DNA of 64,000 nucleotides from Canna indica (GCA_034359265.1 CP136891.1:87376001-87440000); one strand, 5' to 3'. Positions 24,833-38,577 are shown, numbered from the stretch's first letter. Notes: generated by a model from the letters alone, not told the origin. Made by a program: numbers and translations.

Positions 24833-25703
24833 GAGGGGAGTGCATATTTGGTCCTATAAATTTTTAATTTTTTGGACTTTGATCCTATAAATTTTATTTT
24901 GATATTTTCGATCTTGTAAGTTTGCTCTGTAGTACAGATTCGATCATATTTGTGACGGTCCGTTAACTCTCCGTCAATATGGACTAACGTCGTTCATACA
25001 CGTTGACATATTTGGTCATATAAATTTTATTTCGAAATTTTCAGTCTTATATGCTTACCTCGTATCACAGATTTAGTCTTAAATATTTGTCATGTAGCAC
25101 AAATTTGATCCAATATATTTGTCTTATAACACAAATTTGATCATATTCGTGATGGTCTGTTAATTCTCTGTCCACGAAAAAATAAACAGCGTTATGTCCA
25201 CATTAACGAAGTTAATGGACCGTCATGAATATGACCAAATCTATGTTACGAAGCAAACTTATATATGTTACAGAGCAAATCTATCTGGTATGTCATATCG
25301 ATTTGCTCTTGTCCACGCTGGTCTATCAACACAGTCAACATGGACATAACGTCGTTTATTTTTTCGTGAACGGATAGTTAATGAACCGTCGCGGATAGGA
25401 CTAAATCCGCGATATGACTAAATCTGTACTACGGGGCAAACATATAAGATCAAATCTGTTCTACGAGGCAAACATATAGGACTGAAAATTTTGAAATAGA
25501 ACTTATAGGACCAAATATGTCAACGTGTATGAACGACGTTAGTCCACATTGACGGAGAGTTAACGGGCCGTCACATATGAGACCAAATCTGTACTACATA
25601 TCAAACTTACAGGATCAAAAATATCAAAATAAAACTTATAGAATCAAAGTTCAAAAAATTAAAAATTTATAGGATCAAATATGCCCTTCTCCCATTATTT
25701 AAA
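24823..25703. mobile_element. Mutator-like foldback (long-TIR) element
   Basis: The element is 24833-25693 (861 bp), with 10-base direct repeats ATTATTTAAA at 24823-24832 and 25694-25703; one matched base is likely chance around a 9-bp duplication. Nearly the whole element is inverted repeat: arms of about 380 bases (24833 to about 25215, and about 25320 to 25693) pair with scattered mismatches, leaving about 100 bases of loop. Long terminal repeats and 9-bp duplications are typical of Mutator-like elements. No transposase is present. Confidence 0.82.
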
Positions 25704-27239
25704 TATCAGATTTTTCATTTATTATTTTGAAAAATTAAAATAGATGTCATATAGAAAGTAATTGGAGGGCGTCTAGTACAAGGTAATCTATCCAGATTAT
25801 CGATAATCATAATTTAAATTATCCGAGCCTACTACATTGTCATGTTTGGTTGGGTCATATTATCAACAAACCACATTACCTTAGTAATCTATATTCTCAC
25901 CCAACTAGTGATGTAGATTGTCTCAATGAAATATGTCTAAGTAGATTACCGATGAAGTATGAATCTTATTTTTTGTTTTTAACAAAAGTACCCCCAAACA
26001 AAAATATTCGTTGTATCGATCTCCCTTTTTTTCTCGCTGCAATCCCCTTATCCTCTTCTTCTTTAACCTCGTCTCTTATGCCTTAATCCCCACATCCTCC
26101 TCTTCTTCAACCTCGCCTCCTCTGCCTTAATCCCCACATCCTCCTCTTCTTCAACCTCACATTCTCTCGGATCCGGCCCCTCCTTCTCATTCATCCATGT
26201 CGCGCTTCATTATATCTTTTAATTACTCAACAATCAAATTTAAATTTTCTAATATATATAATAGGGCACCATCGATTGTCGGTCAATGATGTCCCCCAAT
26301 CGTTGGCGACACCCCTAATAGTCAATGATGAGGGTGTCGTCGGTCATTGGTGATCAGATTGGATTGGGCATTGCTGGTCGGGGATGCCTTCGGTTGCGGC
26401 GACGGGGTCTCACCTGTCCTCGATGATAGGGTGTCGCAAGTCACAAGTGACAAGGTGTCATCAGTCGTCGGCCATGAGGTGTCGTCGATTGTCTATAATT
26501 AAACTGGGTGTTGTGGGTATCGAATATTGTAGGGTTATAGTTACTTAATTTTATTTGGAGTGTGTTTTAGTAAAAGAATATTATTTTTCGATAATCTTAT
26601 TGTTCTACTAAACATGATAATATGAATAACCATTAAGATTACTTATGCGTATCAAGCACTACAATGTGATATTATTGACAATTTAAAATGTGACTATCTA
26701 TGTTGGTGATAATATTTTTGGTAATGCATCAAAATGCTATTGTAAATAAGTAATTACAAATCATGTGATACTGTTTTTGTTAAAAAAATACTCTTCATTC
26801 GATTATAGATCATTCATCTCCTTTTTTAAAGGCAAGACTAATTTCCCTCTGAAATACATGGTTATCTGTATTTTCTTATGCATCTTCTTGTTTATTTGCT
26901 CGATTGCTCCGTATAAGAATTTTGAAGGTCTAGATAGATCTTCTATTTCGTTCAAAGTGGTTTATCATTTTTCAAGGTGCTTCACTAATTCATCATCCGA
27001 TCGTCCTTGCTTTCGACGAAGTTGATATCAAATGGATATGCCTTTGAATTTTCTTCATTGCCTTCGACACGAAAAACCCGTATTGTATGGAGTCTGTGGT
27101 GAAGTCAAGCATATCCTTCTTTGGGAGATGTTTTGCAAGGGCCTAAAGTATTTGTCGTTTCCTTCGTGGAGAGTCATTCTTTAGCTCCAAGTTTAATGTT
27201 ATCTTTATTGCTTAAGGTCTTGAAGTGTTAGCATATTGC
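25704..27239. other. Intergenic DNA, possible decayed TIR element at about 25770-26665
   Basis: Sequence near 25770 (TAGTACAAGGTAATCT) and the inverse complement near 26660 (TGATACGCATAAGTAATCT) are similar, and the words ATTATCGATAATC and CATGTTTGG recur inverted inside. This could be an old TIR element of about 0.9 kb. A GTCG-rich repetitive stretch lies at 26265-26500. No gene is recognised. Confidence 0.35.
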
Positions 27240-27330
27240 TGAGACTTCTCTACTATATACTATTGTATGTTCTCGTTTCATATCTTAATGAAATAATTCG
27301 GCGGGACTTCAGTTCCCTCCTTAAAAAAAA
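27240..27330 (+). repeat. Possible LINE 3' tail fragment
   Basis: The words CTTAATGAAATAATTCGGCGGGACTT then CCCTCC and an A-run ending at 27330 resemble the 3' end of plant L1-type LINEs. Only the tail is recognisable and no coding part is seen. Confidence 0.35.
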
Positions 27331-27499
27331 CAAGTAAACTGTCTACCTTATTCACCGTATATTGAACATGTATTTTTTTTTTAAAAAACAAACTATTCTT
27401 AATACACTGATATGATACTAGTTGGTTATATATCAGGTGGCATATCGCGGGCGTTACGAATTCCATGTCAAGACCGGTATCAACGTGGCGGATATATTA

Positions 27500-27507
27500 T
27501 ATATAAA
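27500..27507 (+). promoter_or_regulatory. Likely TATA box of the polymerase kappa gene
   Basis: TATATAAA lies 68 bases upstream of the ATG at 27575, a workable distance for a short leader. Confidence 0.4.
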
Positions 27508-27574
27508 CATTAGGGAGCGGGTCCAAAACTATTTGGGGCTTTGGCGGTCTTTTGGTTCTTTCTTCTCGAGGAAG

Positions 27575-30500
27575 ATGGGGGAGACATCGGGCGGAGATCG
27601 GCCATGGCAATCCTATCACACCTCATACACCAACGCCAAAGCTGGTAATCTCCCCAACAGCTTCCCTCTTTCGATGAACCGATCATTTTCCGCTCCATAT
27701 TTGTTCATGCTTCACGGAGTTTCTTCTCCAGGAGATGTTGCGGCCACTTTTCTCTTGAATTTTCCAGATACTCGGAGAGAGGATTTTTTTGATGTTTCCA
27801 TCGAGTTTATTGGCCGGGAGATTTTACCGTTTTCATGGCACTTGGGGAGTGCATCTCTGCTCGTCTTTTCGTTGTTACCGCGATCCAATGATGTGGAATG
27901 GACACTAAAAACCCTAGTTCCTCCTTGATTTTTTATGCACCGGAGGAAACGATATATTGATGTTTAGTGGAGTTACTTCTTCATGATATATTATGGTTGT
28001 TGGCCTCTTCTATTTCGGGGGAAAGTCTAATGTGCTTATTTGTTGAATCTTCACTACTATCTACTGATAAACTGAACACTATAACAGAGAGGACACTAAA
28101 ACTTAGACTAGCCCTTAAATATCGGTAACTAGGATGTAGTTCTGGGGTTATGTGAGTGTAATACCTCAATTTAGTTCCATATCATGAATTTGTGATTAGG
28201 TGTGCTAGCTTATAGGGCTCGATGTGCGTAGTATACTACTATTCTTGACTCGGGTTTAAGCATTTCAAACTAGTGGTTCAAGCCTATCTAGTTAATCAGT
28301 CAATTCATTAGGTTGAATCGTAACAATTCAGGTATTGTGTCATGTTTCCTATAATTTTATGTAGAAGTAGATATGTTATATTGGATTCTTATTGGAGCTC
28401 TTGTTCCAGCCTTACAACTTGCATTTTGTAGTACAAAAATGCACTTTCTTACTTGGATCTTCCATTATATTTTAAATGTTCTCATAGAAGTTATGATACA
28501 GATAAACTCATATGGATAGTATGAGCTTTCTAGTCTGCTTTGGTTTCCTTACTGACTTGGGTACACTGTTCTGTCATCAACAGGGATGGAGGGGGTTGAT
28601 AAAGAGAAAGTACAAAGGGTTATCTTTGAGATGAGCAAAGGGTCAAAATATTTTGAGAATGAGAAACGTAAGGAGGCATTTATTAAACAAAAAATAGACA
28701 GTTTATCTGCTCAACTCGCAAAACTTACAGAGAAGGACACTTCCCATTTTCAAACAGTACGCACGAACATAGCTATTAATTCTTTGGTTTGCTTTTGCTG
28801 GACTTACATATCTTTTAATGTCATTTCCTGCTCAAACATTCATGAATCTCGTTCTTCACTTAGATTAATTCACAAATATAACAGGGTTGATGTTTATCTA
28901 CAACTGAAGTGTACATGCTAACTAATTTATTGTGTTCACTTGGGTCTAATATGGCTGCTTTGCAAGATCAGTTTGCTAATAAAATACGCTTCAAATATGT
29001 ACACTTCTACCTGTAAATTTTTTGTTAGGTTATGCATTATTTGCCTTAAGATGAAATCTACGAGTCACTGTTTTGTTTTTCCTTTTTAACTTCATAATCT
29101 GAATGTGCATTTAATTGCAATGATATGAATTTTGTTGCAAACAAAATCTTGCTTCTTTTTCTTGCACAAGTATACAATGCTATGTAGATTTTCCACTCCT
29201 CATAGTAAATGTGCTATGAAACACAAGTTATGTTCAAATCTTTATACATGTATGAATCAATCACACAACTGACCCTGGCAATCTTGATCAAAGAATATAG
29301 TATCTGTCAAGCCAGAATCGAAAATTGATGCCTTGTCTGTTGGATTTACATAACTCTGCTGCTTAACATCTTTTCATATTTGATGCAGCTTGCTCTTATA
29401 TCTTTTAAATTCATTTAATATTTCAGATTGCTAATAAAAGAATTTTAGAGCTGGAATCTTCACGCGATCTTTCAAAAATATGGCTGCATACTGACATGGA
29501 TGCTTTCTATGCGGCTGTTGAGACGTTAGAGAACCCATCATTAAAAGGAAAACCAATGGCTGTAGGGAGCATGTCAATGATATGTACTGCAAGTTATGAG
29601 GTGTCCTCTTTGGCAATGTGTTTCTACAATGTGTTACCTATTAATAATATGCTAGGTTGTTCAACTTGAGTGCTTTTGCTGATCTTTAGGCTCGGAAATA
29701 TGGAGTTCGTGCAGCAATGCCAGGATTTATTGCACGTAAATTGTGCCCAGAATTGATTTTTGTCCCCACAAATTTCGAAAAATACACACACTACAGTGAA
29801 CTGACAAGAAATGGTATGCCATATTAATTGCGGAGGAATTTTTACATCTAAAATTGGTTCTCCTGTAATTATGCCTTTCTTTCCAGTTTTTAGCAAGTAT
29901 GATCCTGACTTCATAGCGACTAGCTTGGATGAAGCATACCTCAACATAACTGACACATGCAATCAAAGAGGCATTAGTTGTGAAGATGTAAGTTGTCACA
30001 ATAGTATTTTTTTTGATTCCTTTTTACATTTTAGGTTTTTTCATATATGTTAAAATCCTGCTGTTTAAACTGACAGTACTTTTTTTTATATATAAAAACT
30101 TATATAAAGGTTGCTGCTGAGCTCAAAAATTCTATTTATCAAGAAACTGGTCTTACTTGTAGTGTTGGAGTGGCGCCAAACCGCATGCTTGCAAAGGTCC
30201 TTTTAACTTCATTTTATGTTCTTTTGATCTCAACATACTTGAGTTTGTTTTTTGAGCAAAACAGAGAATCAAACTATGTTCTCATGCACCTAAATATACT
30301 TGAGTTCATTGTGACATGTGATTAATAGCCCTCATGTTTTTGGCAATATTTTCTGCCATCATGTTTGCTTGTTCTGTATCCTTCTATCTGGCCATCTTGC
30401 TAAGAGTTGCATTTCATCTTTAATCTTGCTACAACACTCTACTAGGATAAGTCTTGAAGTTCCTTTTTGTTCATTTTGTGTGAGCTTGCAAAACTTCCCT

Positions 30501-33500
30501 AGAGGAGATAAATTCAGCTTTAGTTGTTAGAAAATTGAAGCACCATCATATTCATGGACAAGTTACGTTTGAAATTAATATCTTACTTTGCTAGTCATTT
30601 TATGCATCTAGTTTAAAGAAGAATGCATTGTGCTTTGATTTATTCCTGCTAATAGCCTACACATCATAATAACTTGAATCTGAATGCATCTCTTTCTCCC
30701 TTTCTTTTTTTTTTCTCTTTTTTCCAGGTTTGCTCAGACATTAACAAACCTAATGGTCACTTTATCTTGCTAAACAATCAAAACGCTGTCATGACTTTTG
30801 TATCATCACTTCCTATAAGGAAGGTAAGCAATATCTTATGTGACATGTTAAGCATATTTTACAATACTTCTCTCGTCTTTTTCTTATTCTTTATTCAGGT
30901 TTATGTTGCATAACTAGGCATCATTTGTTATTCAGATTATTTTTTTAAACAAATATAACCTGAAGACTGTCTTTTGATTTACAATTATCAATAAAATTGG
31001 CTGCTCTTTCATAGATTCTCTTTTGGTATGTGTATAGATTTATTATCATTAGTACAGTGGTACATTCTCATTTTTCTCATGCTATGTAAGAGTTAATTTT
31101 GTTACCTCATGATGGTTAGTCAACTTATTTTGAAAACTGTTGATGTTTAAATGGGCACTTGATATTGTTTTATGCTTTTTACCTATAAGATTGGCAAAGA
31201 GAAATTTGGAAGCAAAATTCAGTTTGGAATAACTTAGGACTCTGTGGTTTAGTTTATGAAACTTGTAAGAACAAGAATTAGATGGCAGGAAATAGTGGTG
31301 ATAAATTGGTAATTTTTTTGTCAGATTTTTTTTTAACTGTTGCTGCAAGTCTGCAACTGATGTCTGTCTTTATGTTGTCCATTTATGTTTTCTTTCCTCT
31401 CTTCCATGTACATTCTTTCCTTTGTTTAATGATATTCATGCTTTGTCCCTTAGCCCAAAAAGGATAAGTTGCTATACCATTCTAAGTATATCATGCTAAT
31501 CCACTTTAGAACAGGTTTGTATTACTTTTGATGTTTGAAAAGTTTGGATTATGATGTTTATTTGATAATTTTCTTTGATCTTTTTGTGCAACTTGGAACA
31601 TTTCATAGTTTGTGCGGAACTGTTTGGATTGTTAACTACATTGTGCTGTACTAGTGGTGTTTCTAGTTATAAATATGCAATAGTACATAAAAGTCTCTGA
31701 CAGCATGCATTAAATACCTATGCAGGTTGGTGGTATTGGTAAGGTTACTGAACAAATACTTAGAGAAGTACTCGGAATAACTACATGTGCTGATATGTTG
31801 CAAAAGGGAGCCTTCTTATATGCACTATTTTCTCGTTGTTCAACTGGTTGGTATGCTAGGTATTAATAAGCTATGGCTTAATATATAACGATCATTTCAT
31901 GAATTGAGCTTTATTATTTGTGGTTGTGAGGCAATACTATCTTAGCAAATAGCAATACATGCATTTGTAGTACCAGTTTTGTCTGTGCTATGCATTTGCA
32001 AGAAAAAAAATAAGAACCAGAGAAGAGGTCTTGTTCAGCATTAGGATCACCACAGTGTGACAGGAGAATAAGGGAATGGAGCTGATTGGATAACCAAGTA
32101 CCAATATTGCCCTCTTCATTTGTCACTAACTCCATTGCCTGATCTAACACCATTTAGCACAAACCCCTACCCCACCTTTTTCTTTGGACTTATTGCTGTA
32201 TGTTTTTTCCGCATCTGCTATATTGATCTTCTCCCCTTGCTAATGTCAAGGCAAGCGACCTACAGAAAGATAAGCAACATGAGGCTCAAGCACTACTTTA
32301 TGTAATATTCTATCTAAAAATTATCATTTGAGGTTCTTTGCTATACATGTTGAGCATAATTAAGATACAATTATTGAAGTAGAACTTTGTTGCTGTCTTG
32401 AGAATAGAATTAATTTGTTTCACTGGTTGCACTATTGACATTGAGTCTTCTGAAGTCTAGAATAAGTTTTTAGTCAGTTGAAGCATTAATAAACTCATTT
32501 TTTGTCAACAGTCAACACCATACCCTTCTCTCTCTTGCTTTCTCATTGTTCTGTTGTTTATTATGTTATTAGTTTCCTTTTGAGTTAGTTTCTATGTTGT
32601 AAGAAATGGACTATGCTGAAATGGTGCATTGGTTCGTGGCATGTTTTAGGATTCCCGAGCATGTGAGGGTGGGATTTTAAATTACCACGTTTGGTTGGAG
32701 GCATGACACACTTTGGGCATCTGCTCAGGCATTTAAAATGCCTAGGAATGTTAGTTTCCTATGATCTATGTTGTGATCCCCACCTGGAGGTGGTAATCTT
32801 ACGCCGCCATTAAGTGGAATTTCTTACTTAAAATTTATAGACCAAATTACCCTTTATAATTATATTATATTTTTAGGAAAAATCACTTCTTGTTTCTCTT
32901 CTTTACTAAAAAGGAAACAAAAAGAAAGAAAGGGCGACCCAGTTCACGAAGCAAATATCCAAATTCAAAAAAACTATTCTAAAACTTATTTTTAATTAAT
33001 TTAAGTTCTTAAACAAATTGGAAAGTTATACAAATTTGAGATATATTTTAGGCCTATATATTCCTCGGTTCAAACTAAAAATTAAAAAGTTAAAATTTGT
33101 ATTTATGGATCATTATGTTTATCTATTATATAGTTCAAAATGAATACACAAACAAGATCTATGTTTTTAATACATGAAAAATTAATATTTAATTTGTTGG
33201 TTAAATTGATTCTTAGTTTAGAAGCCAAATTCAAATGAATTTATACCATTGTTCAAATTAAGAAAAAATGAGAACAAACATATGAATATTATTGTTTATG
33301 AATAGGGTTATTATTGGAAGTTAAGGATGTTATTGTTAAATTTCGAGGAATGTAGTTGACTCAACCAAACGTGGTATTATTAATTTGCTTGGGCATTTAA
33401 TTCTTCATTCCCATGCAAACCAAATGTGTCAATCTTACTTGCCTAGACATTTCATCGATGGGTATCACATGCCTCAGGATGATTGAATAAAGGAATCTTA

Positions 33501-36500
33501 CATTTCGCGAACCAAACAGCCCCCCTTCCAAAAAAAAATTGTAGTATGTGTCTGTAGTAGTAGTGGATCTTGACAGGAAGGTTGCTAAGTCATACTAAAC
33601 ATTTACTGGTTGTTGTTTACTTTGCTGAGCTCTCAAATCCAACAAGACAATTATATTTTCTCATTGAATTTTTTAACAACTAGCTATTAGAATTATGTAA
33701 GTTTACTTTAGATATCAGAGATTTCTATAGAATTTAACATTATCCTTTCTGCATGTGTAAACTTTCCTACTAAATGGTCTTACTATTAAAGGAAAAAAGT
33801 AAAAAAGATAATTCTTCTGTTTTTTCTTGAACTGCCTTTGGTGTCAGAGTAATTTGTTCACACCTAATCTATCTCCAATAATGATTTGTAAAAACATTTA
33901 CTCTCTTTGTAGACTTTTTTCTTTCGGTCGGGCTGGGCTTAGGTGGAACAAATACTCCTCAGCACAGGATGCGAAAGAGTATAAGTAGTGAGAGAACATT
34001 TAATGCAACTGATAATGAGCCACTGCTTTTCCAGAAATTGGGTAATAATCCTTTCATTCGTTCTGAATTGATTGATTTTACTTGCTATATTTTTCAGATT
34101 TTTGGATAAGTAGATTTGATATTACTACCTATATGAATGTTTGTCTTAGTTGTCACATATTTAAAATTAATGTCAATCTTTAGAATTAATGCTTCATGTT
34201 ATTTTTTCCCCCTCCAAATGTTATTGTTTGAATGATGTCTTCAGTGACAAATCTTGGTAAAGTTGTAATGTAAACATTTGCATGGGGCCATGTTGTAACC
34301 TAGCATTTACATGCCAATATGCCATGCTCTTTTGCTGATCATTGTTGAGGTATCTTTGTTTTTTTCTTATCTATAGCTTGGTGCTCTTTTTTCCTTCTGT
34401 TTCAAAAATGTTCTGTTTCTTGATCACATTCTAGGTAGAAACTAAACTCAATAGTGTAAACTCGGAATGCTATTTTCTTGTGTTTTGATTTTAACTCACA
34501 ATTTTTTTCATCAATGCTTGTTAAAGCAAGAGGCTTTAATGTTTCTAATTTTCAAAGATTTTTTTTATGTCTTTTCTGGTTTGTCTGTAATAAGATCCTT
34601 AATTACAGAGCTTAGTTTTGAGGATAGGAAATGATTAACTATTTATCTTACATGAGTTTAGCCTTGATAATGCATTTCTATTACCTTTTCAGGTTTTGTG
34701 CTACTCATCTGCATTGTCATATTAAGTTCCTAGCTTGATTTGTTATTTTTATTTTCCTTGTTTTCTAATTTTTTTAGTTTGGCATTTCCTTTCTTGTAGC
34801 TGATATTGCAGAAACTTTATCAAATGACATGCAGAAGGAGAGTCTTTTTGGACGAACTTTGACTCTGAAGCTGAAGACTGCATCTTTTGAGGTCTTCAAC
34901 AATCTGTTCTCTTACCTTCCAAGTTTTCCTATCTAATAATTTGTTAGTGAGATCAAATTCTGTAGAAATTTTGAATTTTTAAGCATGCATTTGGATCATT
35001 GCAGGTGTATCAAATCCTGAGATTAGATGCATAAGCAACAATTTTCCCTTTTTTATATTGGCCTCAATTCATTTAATTTTGATCGTTTCTTTGGTTTCCA
35101 GGTCCGGACAAGGGCAATGTCATTGCAGAAATATGTAAATTCAAAAGAGGACATTCTAACATATGCTTCTAAGTTGCTAAGGGCAGAACTTCCTCTTTCA
35201 TTAAGGTTGTTGGGTATGTAGAATATATATAAGCTTCATTCTACACATGTTTGTTTTTTTGTACATGTAGGTTCCTCACAGAGAAACTCATTCAATTTGA
35301 TATTTACTGTCCATAATTTGTGCATATTTTTTTCAGTCTTTCTTTATATCTTGCATTTAATTATAAGGGAAGAGTAGCTTGGTAAAGACGTCTCATACTG
35401 GCATATGGCTGCTTAAGATTATGTGTTCATGATCTGGTTTTCCAACTGCAAGTGTCTGTATTTTTTTCAATATGCAATTGGATTGAACTATAAAAGATTG
35501 CAGTAATAGTAGATTGCCAAATCTTCGTTATGTGATTATAATATTAAATGTATTGCACTTTCTTTTCATTATTCTGATGTGATGGTTGTAGCAGGCCTGC
35601 GGATGTCACATTTTCATGATGATAAACATAGTCCTCTTGATCCTATGCAGAAGACTCTTACAAGTTTTCTCACCAGTGGTGATGTTACTCCTAGTGTTGG
35701 CCAATCATTTGGTTTTGACAACTGTGACATCCAAATAATGGATAGTACAGGAAGTGATTATTCAGTTCATGATGCAACCACTTCTTTAACTAATGGAAGA
35801 AGTTGTTTTCCATATGAACCAAGTGAGTTGCTCACGTCTAATCAACCATCTGTTTCAAACGAATGCGTTGCTCTGAGCTATGAGAATGGAAAAGAAAGTT
35901 CTAACACAGAGTGCCAAGAGAAGGTAATATGCTGTGTTTATTTAATTAGATCATTCTGGAAGAATTGTTAACCAATGGCACTTCAGGTTCTTGAATGATG
36001 AACAAGAGTAAGACATGAAAATAAGTGAAACGAAAAATCTAGGTCGAGCTTTTGGTTTTTTTCTCATAGTTTTCTTTATCTGGGAACTTCTCAAGCTTCT
36101 TTCTTAAGATTATGCTATAATAATTATATGGCAAAGTTGATCTAGATGCCACTAATTTAATCATAGCTCATCATTGGTTTGATTGATAGGCAGTCTTCTG
36201 TTGTTTGATTTTTTTTTAGTTTTTGTTTCCTTCTCACGTGAGCCATATTCTGATGTTATTCCTAAATTTTTAAACTTCACAGTCTGAAAGCACGGTTGAT
36301 ATAAGCACTGCCAACTTCTCTGATCGGAAAAGAGTAGCATCATCTATTCAAACTTTACAGGCCTTTTGGATAGAAGATTATATCTGTTCTGCTTGTGGGT
36401 TTGAAATACCTCCAAGCTTTATTGAGGAGAGGCAAGAACATTTAGATCACCATCTCGCTGAGCAGCTTCAGAAGGAAGAATGCAGGTAACATGACTTCTA

Positions 36501-37063
36501 GATTAGTCAATTTAACTTTTGTTAGCATGTATCGAAGACAATCTATATACTGTTTCCTGATTTTTTGTTAACAGGTAGGCTTTGGTCTCTGTTTGGCGTC
36601 AGTCATTTCTCTTTGTTTAATGTAGTATTTTTTTTTCCTTCTCATTCTTCATTTATCTTGTTTTTCTTTTTTTTTCTTCTTCCCTCTGTTATGTTCATAA
36701 CTCTGGAATCTAAAACAAAGATGTTTTCAAAAAAATGTAGACTTCCGTTACTCCAGTGATTGTTTGTCATATTTTAAAATATGTTACCTTTTTCCAAAAA
36801 GACTTCTTTTATTTATTGGGACATATAACAAGCTGCATGAATAAACAGTGGTTTAGATTTAAAGCGCAGTGTTAGATTTAGGCATGTTCTTTTTCAGTGT
36901 TGCTTATGATAATGAGAGATTCTGGATTCTGACAACTTCCAGGTCTTCGCTCTGGTCAAGTCCACAAAAAGTGAGTGCCAGGAAGAAGCAGAAGTCATCT
37001 GGGAAACAGGGAAAGTATATCCCTATCGACTCTTTCTTTGTGAAGGACAACAAAAAATTGTAA
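27575..37063 (+). CDS. POLK: DNA polymerase kappa (Y-family translesion polymerase, DinB type)
   Basis: Fourteen exons: 27575-27644, 28584-28756, 29427-29600, 29690-29813, 29887-29987, 30110-30196, 30728-30823, 31726-31846, 33913-34041, 34800-34891, 35102-35213, 35595-35923, 36283-36485 and 36943-37063; 643 codons plus stop, all in frame. Residues 1-81 carry the N-clasp ([16 protein letters not shown], then [20 protein letters not shown]). Palm motifs are [12 protein letters not shown] with D104 and SLDEAYL with D195 and E196, the three metal ligands. [19 protein letters not shown] and the helix-hairpin-helix VGGIGKVTE follow, then the little-finger region. Near the C-terminus is one C2H2-like zinc finger (C571, C574, H589, H592/593), a UBZ-type ubiquitin binder by position, and the end IPIDSFF (residues 630-636) resembles a PCNA-interacting peptide lacking the usual Gln. 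The enzyme extends mismatched ends and bypasses bulky lesions in the nucleus. Length is close to the Arabidopsis protein. Exon 12 has a tandem TAGCAG acceptor; introns 1 and 8 carry transposon remnants. Confidence 0.97.
28157..28325 (+). repeat. Solo LTR related to the TRIM at 11722, in POLK intron 1
   Basis: Begins TGTAATACCTCAATTTAGTTCCATATC and ends TCGTAACA (169 bp). It shares the start, the CTTATAGGGCTCGATG-like block, GTATACTACTATTC and TTTAAGCATTT in the same order as the LTR at 11722-11888. No second LTR or clean target duplication is present. Confidence 0.65.
32620..33525. mobile_element. Possible TIR element in POLK intron 8
   Basis: Left end TTGGTTCGTGGCATGTTTTA (near 32630) and the inverse complement of the right end, GTTTGGTTCGCGAAATGTAA (near 33515), both lead into AGATTCC/GGATTCC, giving imperfect terminal repeats of about 25 bases around about 0.9 kb of AT-rich DNA. 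CCAAACGTGGTA and its inverse also occur internally. No clear target duplication was found. Confidence 0.42.
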
Positions 37064-38330
37064 TGTAATATATGTATCACTTCTTTTGGCAGATGTATAT
37101 CAATTGATGCTGAAAAAGATCACCTTAATTGTTTATCACCAAGTTTTGAATAAAATTGGATCTCCTTCACTATTGTACAGTTCTTCCAAATTTTGATAGA
37201 TGCTGGCAGTTGATTTATATCATCTAATTATTGTAATTTTCATAAACCATGCAGCCCAGCGCAATTAGTTCTTTTTCATCCTTGAAAAGTAGTACTTTGC
37301 TTCGGGGTCAAGTATAACTTCATTCTAGCCAAATTTGGTTACAGTTCTTTCAAATTTTGGATAGATGCTGGCAGTGGACTTATTATCGTAATGTGCAGTC
37401 GCAATTGGTTCTTTTCCATCTTTATGTAGTACTTTGCTTGGTGGTCAAGTATAACTTCATTCTAGGCTTCTAGCCAAATTTGGTTATGTGGTTGGTATGA
37501 GTAGAAACATGGCCTACCCCATCTAATTAATACTTAATGGTTTTTGGATTAACTTAATAAATACACATGCAATTTAGTATGATCCTGAGATGCTATCCAA
37601 ACAGAGAAACAAGTTTGTCAAAATGAGCAACATTATGACATTATGTACCTAGGGCTTGTACGAACATCTGTTGACCAGATAGTCATACTTAAGTATAACA
37701 TCTTCAGTAATTAGTCAAAAGCAGGGGTTGCTTGCAAGTATATTGCCTCTATGCATATTTGTATGATCTATCATTTGAGTGCATTGATTAACCGTATCGG
37801 ACATCATGGTTGTTTAAGCTGATGCTATGCAGTTGGACAAACTTGTCGGTTGATGCTGATTAGTCTTTAACTTGCCCAGCACAGATCTCATTTTAGCTAC
37901 TTCCGTGACTCGTTCACATCGGATTCTGTATCTTTCTCCATATTTCTTATCTTCATTTTTCACGTTATTTCTTTACCTTGTATAGGTACTTGGATACGTG
38001 CATGCTACACTGTTCATCATCTTAAAAATTGGCACACGATCCCGACAAACATAATTTCTCATATCTTATCTAAGACCTAACTTAGAAATGCGTGTTCGTG
38101 CAGGCCAATTATCAACGAGTTTAATACTGTAATGCACAATAATCGCCCGTCTATTTTATTTAATGTGAGAAGGACGCAGCGTCCAAAATGTTCCCGTTTT
38201 GTTACATCGTCGGACGTCGTCGGTGGATAACATTGAAAATTATATTAGATTCTTTAGAAAATCCATCATTATGGTAAATTTAATTTCTTCAATACTAATT
38301 TGCCCCTGGTAGGCACGCCACGTGTACCAG
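37064..38330. other. POLK 3' UTR and intergenic DNA
   Basis: Two related blocks of about 150 bases occur here (near 37170-37330 and 37335-37490), both carrying CAGTTCTTYCAAATTTTG, GATGCTGGCAGT and GTCAAGTATAACTTCATTCTAG, so part of the region is an imperfect tandem duplication. No gene is seen between it and the LINE. Confidence 0.55.
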
Positions 38331-38577
38331 CAGTTACATATTTTTTTTATTTTTTTTTTGAAGCTAGGAAACTGTATACCATTCCCGAGTAACGAGAGAT
38401 TACAATATAGGGGGTAAGAGGGAAGAAAAACATACACTAATAAGGAGGTAAATAAGACAAGTTCTAGCAAAATAGAACAAACTAATCATCCCCAAAAGGA
38501 GTAGAACAAAAATAGAAGAAGTTGGCAGCAAAAGACACCAGCTCAGGCACTCAAGAACGACGATCCAGAAAGACCTA

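Noticed and set aside
26765..27025. 86-codon open frame with a hydrophobic stretch
   Set aside because: AT-rich composition, no promoter, no family match; may be part of a decayed LINE.
27422..27574. Open frame continuing upstream of the POLK ATG
   Set aside because: A TATA box and the family N-terminus place the start at 27575; the upstream codons have no family similarity.
35592..35594. Upstream acceptor for POLK exon 12 as the main site
   Set aside because: It would add an Ala between LLG and LRMS that homologues lack, so the second AG was used in the model.
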